Below, piece after piece: positions 58,094-64,000 of a stretch of DNA of 64,000 nucleotides. The first letter of the stretch is position 1. Every line of letters starts with the position of its first letter. Below the pieces are notes generated by a model. The model had not been told where the DNA came from. It saw only the letters and a list, made by a program, of their open reading frames with translations, and did not search any database. Source of the stretch: Sphingomonas sp. Leaf9 (GTDB lineage Bacteria; Pseudomonadota; Alphaproteobacteria; Sphingomonadales; Sphingomonadaceae); contig NZ_LMKC01000005.1 in the NCBI RefSeq assembly GCF_001421355.1, positions 135,001 to 199,000 of the forward strand, in the 5' to 3' direction. Position numbers and translations under genes: made by a program.

Positions 58094-58492
58094 ATGACCA
58101 CCCTGCCCCTCGAACTCACCCTGCTCGGCTGGTCGGTCGTGCTGCTGGTGATCGCGATCATGCTGCAGGGGCAGCTGGCGACGCGCGAACTGGGCGTCGG
58201 CTGGAACGCCGGGCCGCGCGACGGCGACCAGCATCCGACGGGCGCGATGGCCGGCCGGGCGCAGCGCGCGCTCGACAATTTCAAGGAAACCTACCCCGCC
58301 TTCATTGCGCTAGCGCTGGCGCTGGCCGTCAGCGGGCGGAGCGGCGGGCTGGGCGCGACGGGTGCGCTGCTGTGGTTCGTCGCGCGGATCGTCTACCACC
58401 CGCTCTATCTGTTCGGCGTGCCCTATGTCCGCAGCCTCGTCTGGGTGGCATCGATGTTCGGGCTGCTGCTGATGCTCATCCGCCTATTGTGA
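58094..58492 (+). CDS. MAPEG family membrane protein
   Basis: 132 residues, four hydrophobic helices. The block QRALDNFKETYPAFIALALALAVSG is the MAPEG (membrane-associated eicosanoid/glutathione) signature with the conserved N-x-x-E and P; RIVYHPLYLFGVPYVRSLVW follows. Bacterial members are unassigned small membrane proteins, some with glutathione-related activity. Confidence 0.88.
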   Translation: MTTLPLELTLLGWSVVLLVIAIMLQGQLATRELGVGWNAGPRDGDQHPTGAMAGRAQRALDNFKETYPAFIALALALAVSGRSGGLGATGALLWFVARIVYHPLYLFGVPYVRSLVWVASMFGLLLMLIRLL

Positions 58493-58597
58493 CAAAGTGT
58501 TGCTTGCGCGACCCCATATTTTCCTCGCTACGCAGCGGCGCGCAACTGTCGCACGCCATGGCGCCCGGCATCCCGCGCGGGCGGAGTCGTGTCGCCC

Positions 58598-58885
58598 ATG
58601 TTCCTGTTCAAAGGTCTTGAGAGCCATCCGCGCAGCTTAGTGAAGGCGGTGTCGTGGCGCACTGTCGGATCGATCGATACCTTCGTGCTGGGGCTGTTCT
58701 TTTCCGGGTCGGCCAAGCTCGCCGGCGCGATCGCCGGGACCGAGGTCCTCACCAAGATCCTGCTCTTCTATTTCCACGAACGCGCCTGGTCGCTGGTCCG
58801 CTGGGGGCATCGCCCCGACCCGGCGGCGGACGCTGCGCCGGACAGCGGCGAACCGGCCCCCACTGCCCTGCCCGCCACCGGCTGA
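58598..58885 (+). CDS. DUF2061 family membrane protein
   Basis: 95 residues from the ATG at 58598; a GTG at 58589 lies too near the GGAG to be favoured. Two helices; KAVSWRTVGSIDTFVLGLFFSGS and TEVLTKILLFYFHERAWSLVRWG are the DUF2061 blocks (conserved WR..GS.DT and K...Y..HER.W). The C-terminus is Pro/Ala-rich. Function unknown. Confidence 0.9.
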   Translation: MFLFKGLESHPRSLVKAVSWRTVGSIDTFVLGLFFSGSAKLAGAIAGTEVLTKILLFYFHERAWSLVRWGHRPDPAADAAPDSGEPAPTALPATG

Positions 58886-58893
58886 CCCGAGGG

Positions 58894-59364
58894 TCAGTCG
58901 CGCACCACATCCTCTTCGACCGCCCAGAGCAGGTCGCACTTGTCCAGTACCCGGCCGTCATGGCTGTGCACCGCCACCGTCGCGATCGGGCGGCGGTCGC
59001 GTGCATCGACCAGGATCGGGGTCGCGGCGACGCCGGTTTCCCACCGCTCGCCCCATTGGCGCAGCGCCACCATCGTCGGCAACAGCGCCCGCCCCTTTTC
59101 GGTCAGGCGATATTCGATCTTGCGCCGATCCGCCGCCACCGCGCGCCGTTCGAGAATGCCATGCCCGACCAGCCGCGACAGTCGGTTGGCAAGGATGTTG
59201 CGCGCAATACCCAGTTCCGACTGGAACTCCTCGAAATGGCACAGGCCGTTAAACGATCCGCGCAGGATCAGGAACGACCAGCGTTCACCCATCGCCTCCA
59301 GCGCGGCGGGCAGGCTGCAGCGGTTGGCCAGTTCGCGCAGCGGTTCTCTGAGGGTCGTCGTCAT
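58894..59364 (-). CDS. HxlR-family winged-helix regulator
   Basis: 156 residues from the ATG at 59364. HxlR HTH: CSLPAALEAMGERWSFLILRGSFNGLCHFEEF, LGIARNILANRLSRLVGHGILE and YRLTEKGRALLPTMVALRQWGERW. The C-terminal 60 residues (GVAATPILVDARDRRPIATV) are an extra part beyond the minimal HxlR domain. Divergent from the small secreted protein gene; the 132-base gap between them, with an AT-rich stretch, is probably the target. Confidence 0.9.
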   Translation of the reverse strand: MTTTLREPLRELANRCSLPAALEAMGERWSFLILRGSFNGLCHFEEFQSELGIARNILANRLSRLVGHGILERRAVAADRRKIEYRLTEKGRALLPTMVALRQWGERWETGVAATPILVDARDRRPIATVAVHSHDGRVLDKCDLLWAVEEDVVRD

Positions 59365-59496
59365 CGGATACGGTCTAGCCCAACCGCGCCACGAAGGGAA
59401 ATCAACGTTTTTCGCAAATGCAGCAAAGATAGTCATTTGCAACTTACATCGATGTATATTAGCTGCCGATCCATCGAATCGCTGGAGACGCGCATC

Positions 59497-59802
59497 ATGA
59501 AGACCTTCGTCCTGCTGGCCGCCGCCGCCCTCGCCCTGCCCCTCGGTGCCACTGCCCAGCCGGTGCGCGGGTATAGCGCGGTGCCGGCCACCGCCCCGAC
59601 GATCGCGGGCATGATGACGCGCAGCACCCCGTGGAAGTGCGCGGGCGATCGCTGCACCACCAATCGGACCGAGGGCAGCCCGCTGACCATGTGCCAGCTC
59701 GCCGTAAAGGAACTGGGCGCGCTCACCGCCTTCACCGCCAATGGCGAGGCATTTGCCGCCGAACAGCTCGCCAAATGCAATGCCCGCGCCAAGAGTGCGT
59801 GA
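59497..59802 (+). CDS. Small exported protein, CC_3452-like
   Basis: 101 residues with signal peptide MKTFVLLAAAALALPLGATAQ and GGAGACG at a suitable distance before the ATG. Mature part: GMMTRSTPWKCAGDRCTTNRTEGSPLTMCQLAVKELGALTAF with several Cys that may form disulfides, and a C-terminal AEQLAKCNA. It resembles the CC_3452 family of alphaproteobacteria, whose role is unknown. Divergent from hxlR. Confidence 0.75.
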   Translation: MKTFVLLAAAALALPLGATAQPVRGYSAVPATAPTIAGMMTRSTPWKCAGDRCTTNRTEGSPLTMCQLAVKELGALTAFTANGEAFAAEQLAKCNARAKSA

Positions 59803-59854
59803 TGTGTGCTAAAAACGGTTGCAATGCACGACCGCCCCGCTCCATCTAGATTCC

Positions 59855-61945
<2,091 letters not shown>

Positions 61946-62043
61946 CCGGCGGACGATCGGTGCCGTCACCGCTGCGCACGGGCGATCGCGGCGTACCCGC
62001 AGCCGGACACCGGTCTTGTCATGCAGAAAAATCGAAACGCCAC

Positions 62044-62120
<77 letters not shown>

Positions 62121-62172
62121 TTGGCCGTGGAGGCACGCGCCTAGCAAAGCTCGCGCGGCATTGCCAGCCGTT

Positions 62173-62835
62173 TCAGTCGGTCGCGGACGTCTTTTGCTTC
62201 GGCGCAGGCGTTTTCGGTTTGAACGCGCACAGGTCGGCGACCGGGCAGCGCCAGCATTCGGGGCGCCGCGCCTTGCAGATATAGCGGCCGTGCAGGATCA
62301 GCCAGTGATGCGCGTGCAGGCGGAACGGTTGCGGTACCACCCGGTCGAGCACCGATTCGACCGCGTTCGGCGTCTTGCCGCGCGCCAGGCCGGTGCGGTT
62401 GCCGACACGAAAGATATGGGTGTCGACCGCGAACGTCTCCGCGCCGAACGCGACGTTCATGACGACATTCGCGGTCTTGCGCCCGACGCCCGGCAGTTTT
62501 TCGAGGGCGGCGCGGTCGGGCGGGACCTGCCCGTCATGATCGGCGATCAGCGCTTCGGACAAGGCGATGACGTTCTTCGCCTTGGTATTGAACAAGCCGA
62601 TGGTGCGGATGTGCTGTTTCAGGCCGTCCACGCCCAGCGCGACCATCTTTTCGGGCGTATCGACGGTGGCGAACAATGCGCGGGTCGCCTTGTTCACGCC
62701 GATATCGGTCGCCTGCGCCGACAATGCGACCGCGACCAGCAGCGTATAGTCATTGACCGATTCGAGTTCGGTTTCCGGGTGCGGATTGTCCTCCGCCAGC
62801 CGCCGGAAAAATTCGAAGACGTCCGCCTTCTTCAA
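62173..62835 (-). CDS. nth: Endonuclease III
   Basis: 220 residues from a TTG at 62835 that overlaps the dapB stop (TTTGA); homologues start (M)KKADVFEFFRRL, which supports this over the upstream in-frame ATG. DNA glycosylase/AP lyase for oxidised pyrimidines. LPGVGRKTANVVMN is the helix-hairpin-helix, and AVDTHIFRVGNR carries the catalytic Asp. The 4Fe-4S Cys spacing C-x6-C-x2-C-x5-C is intact near the end (CKARRPECWRCPVADLC). Confidence 0.95.
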   Translation of the reverse strand: MKKADVFEFFRRLAEDNPHPETELESVNDYTLLVAVALSAQATDIGVNKATRALFATVDTPEKMVALGVDGLKQHIRTIGLFNTKAKNVIALSEALIADHDGQVPPDRAALEKLPGVGRKTANVVMNVAFGAETFAVDTHIFRVGNRTGLARGKTPNAVESVLDRVVPQPFRLHAHHWLILHGRYICKARRPECWRCPVADLCAFKPKTPAPKQKTSATD

Positions 62836-63560
62836 ACGCCCAGCACCGCATCCATCGTGTAGCGGCCGGCCGGCGCGCTCGCCAGCCACAGCGCGGCGCG
62901 CACCGCGCCGCGGGCGAACAGCGCGCGGTCGTCGGCGCGGTGGCCGAGTTCGATCCGCTCGCCCTCGCCCGCGAACACGACCTGGTGATCGCCGACGATG
63001 GTGCCGCCGCGCAGCGAGGCGAAGCCGATCGTACCGCCGGCACGCGCACCGACCAGCCCGGCGCGGCCGATCACGCCACTATCGGCCAGGGTGGTGCCCA
63101 TCCCCTCCGCCGCAGCATCGCCCAGCATCAGCGCGGTGCCGGACGGGGCATCGACCTTCAGCCGGTGATGGCTCTCGACGATCTCGATATCCCAGTCCGG
63201 TCCCAGCCGGCGGGCGGCATCGCGCACCAGCCGCGACAGGAGCGCGATGCCGAGCGAGGTGTTCCCGGTCTGCAGCACCGCGACCTCGGCCGCGGCTTCG
63301 TCGATCATCGCGTGATGGCGGTCGTTGAGGCCGGTGGTACCGATGACGATCGGCGTGCCCCAGCTGCGCGCGGCGGCGAGATTGGCGGCAAGGGCGTTGG
63401 GGGAGGAGAAATCAACCAGCACGTCGGCACGCGCCGCCAGCTCGGCCGGATCACCGCCCTGATCGACCCCGCCGGCGAGCGTTTCGCCGACCCGTTCGAT
63501 CTCCTGCCCGATCGCGCGTCCCATCCGGCCCTGCCATCCGAAGATACCGATGCTGGTCAC
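62832..63560 (-). CDS. dapB: 4-hydroxy-tetrahydrodipicolinate reductase
   Basis: 242 residues. Lysine/DAP pathway, NADPH-dependent. MTSIGIFGWQGRMGRAIG is the nucleotide-binding start (G-x-x-G-R-M-G), and ESHHRLKVDAPSGTALMLGDA contains the conserved H-H-x-x-K and SGTA motif. The end VVFAGEGERIELGHRADDRALFARGAVRAALWL fits the family. Stop overlaps the nth start. Confidence 0.96.
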   Translation of the reverse strand: MTSIGIFGWQGRMGRAIGQEIERVGETLAGGVDQGGDPAELAARADVLVDFSSPNALAANLAAARSWGTPIVIGTTGLNDRHHAMIDEAAAEVAVLQTGNTSLGIALLSRLVRDAARRLGPDWDIEIVESHHRLKVDAPSGTALMLGDAAAEGMGTTLADSGVIGRAGLVGARAGGTIGFASLRGGTIVGDHQVVFAGEGERIELGHRADDRALFARGAVRAALWLASAPAGRYTMDAVLGV

Positions 63561-63675
63561 TGGTGTTTCGTCCGCCTGCTGCTTGGCGCCGCCCGACGCG
63601 ACCCCGGCTCGCGCGGTCCATGGCCCCGGCGGCGGGGATGTGCAAGCGATTGTGCCGGGCCGGGCGCGTTACCGC

Positions 63676-64000
63676 CTAGCGCTGGACCGACGCGACCGGA
63701 GCCTCGGCATATTTGGGATCGGCGGGATCGAATTCAGGCTGCGGGTCGAAGGTCCGCGAGGTCAGGGCGACATTGCCGAGGCCGAGCAGCTTGAACGTGC
63801 CGATCTTGAAAATCTTCGGCGGGCTGCCCGCGCGTTCGACGGTCACCGCATCGACATGCAGGTCGCCATGCTTGGTCCACAGCATGTGCGGCGCGAGGAT
63901 CATGTTCATGTTGTTATAGCGCACCGACAGGCAGATCCGCTGCATCAGGGCGAAGCGGATGATGTCGCTGAGCGACGCGCGCAACTCTTCGGTTGCGGTA
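63676..64000 (-). CDS. Unknown protein, WYL-domain-like (partial, runs off right edge)
   Basis: About 108 residues of the C-terminal part; the frame is open to the window edge. The segment ICLSVRYNNMNMILAPHMLWTKHGDLHVDAVTVER, followed by FKIGTFKLLGLGNVALT, resembles the core of WYL domains (conserved YN, LAPH, VDA, F-x-L). WYL domains sense ligands, often with an N-terminal HTH that would lie outside the window. The 115-base gap to dapB has nothing recognisable. Confidence 0.55.
   Translation of the reverse strand, partial: TATEELRASLSDIIRFALMQRICLSVRYNNMNMILAPHMLWTKHGDLHVDAVTVERAGSPPKIFKIGTFKLLGLGNVALTSRTFDPQPEFDPADPKYAEAPVASVQR

Overview
The window is about 64 kb of high-GC chromosome that reads as a Sphingomonas-like alphaproteobacterium (Sphingomonadaceae). 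This rests on the conserved gene order dnaA-rpsT-mutM-ubiE-ubiB-coaBC-dut, a secB/Tim44/mltA/smr neighbourhood next to murJ-trpS, a single bifunctional Rsh, PHB synthase with phasin, GANTC (CcrM-type) and TTAA-N7-TTAA (CtrA-type) sites, and sphingomonad-style palindromic intergenic repeats. No phage, insertion sequence, CRISPR array or rRNA was seen. There is one tRNA, tRNA-Arg(CCG).

Layout. (1) 1-11044, minus strand: an exopolysaccharide operon of the Wzx/Wzy type. In transcription order it holds an outer-membrane beta-barrel protein, a Wza/GumB-like exporter, an ORC/AAA-like ATPase, a Wzz/GumC-like co-polymerase, a degenerate tyrosine-free BY-kinase-like partner, a MOP-type flippase, a glycosyltransferase, a second flippase, an O-antigen polymerase/ligase-like protein and an acyltransferase cut by the left edge. 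(2) 11310-14672, plus: a divergent secreted GH16 glycanase with RTX repeats, resembling ExsH-type polymer-trimming enzymes. (3) 14744-17902: Smr, MltA, Tim44-like and SecB. (4) 17932-22270: murJ, trpS, pgm. (5) 22462-25528: dnaA, rpsT, mutM, with a GANTC-rich, AT-rich 470 bp region upstream of dnaA. (6) 25621-32945: a tightly overlapping plus-strand chain ubiE-ubiB-membrane protein-coaBC-lipoprotein hydrolase-dut-unknown-thiF/moeB-dsrE-like. (7) 32977-37525: galU, a Ser/Thr phosphatase, a small abundant-looking envelope protein, a PDZ-M48 protease, a membrane FKBP and rpsU. (8) 37644-49040: two signalling modules (EAL + hybrid kinase + single-domain regulator; histidine kinase + REC-GGDEF-EAL) on either side of the sulfate-activation genes cysD-cysNC-cysQ. 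(9) 49198-56700: zinc efflux CDF, periplasmic aldose epimerase, murA, a DJ-1/PfpI protein, clpS, phasin and phaC. (10) 56776-64000: aminotransferase, small membrane proteins, HxlR regulator, Rsh, tRNA-Arg, nth, dapB and an unknown cut by the right edge.

How it fits together. pgm and galU can supply UDP-glucose for the polysaccharide made by region 1; the GH16-RTX enzyme probably cuts or trims that polymer outside the cell. phaC and phasin store carbon as PHB. A short TGC-rich motif with consensus TGCARYGCARCAW recurs at the exopolysaccharide promoter, the galU leader and the phasin promoter, which suggests one carbon-flow regulator (PhaR-type) over both sinks. This is inference from sequence only. 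A perfect CtrA-type box sits between a c-di-GMP phosphodiesterase operon and an undescribed 19-codon micro-ORF with its own ribosome-binding site and terminator.
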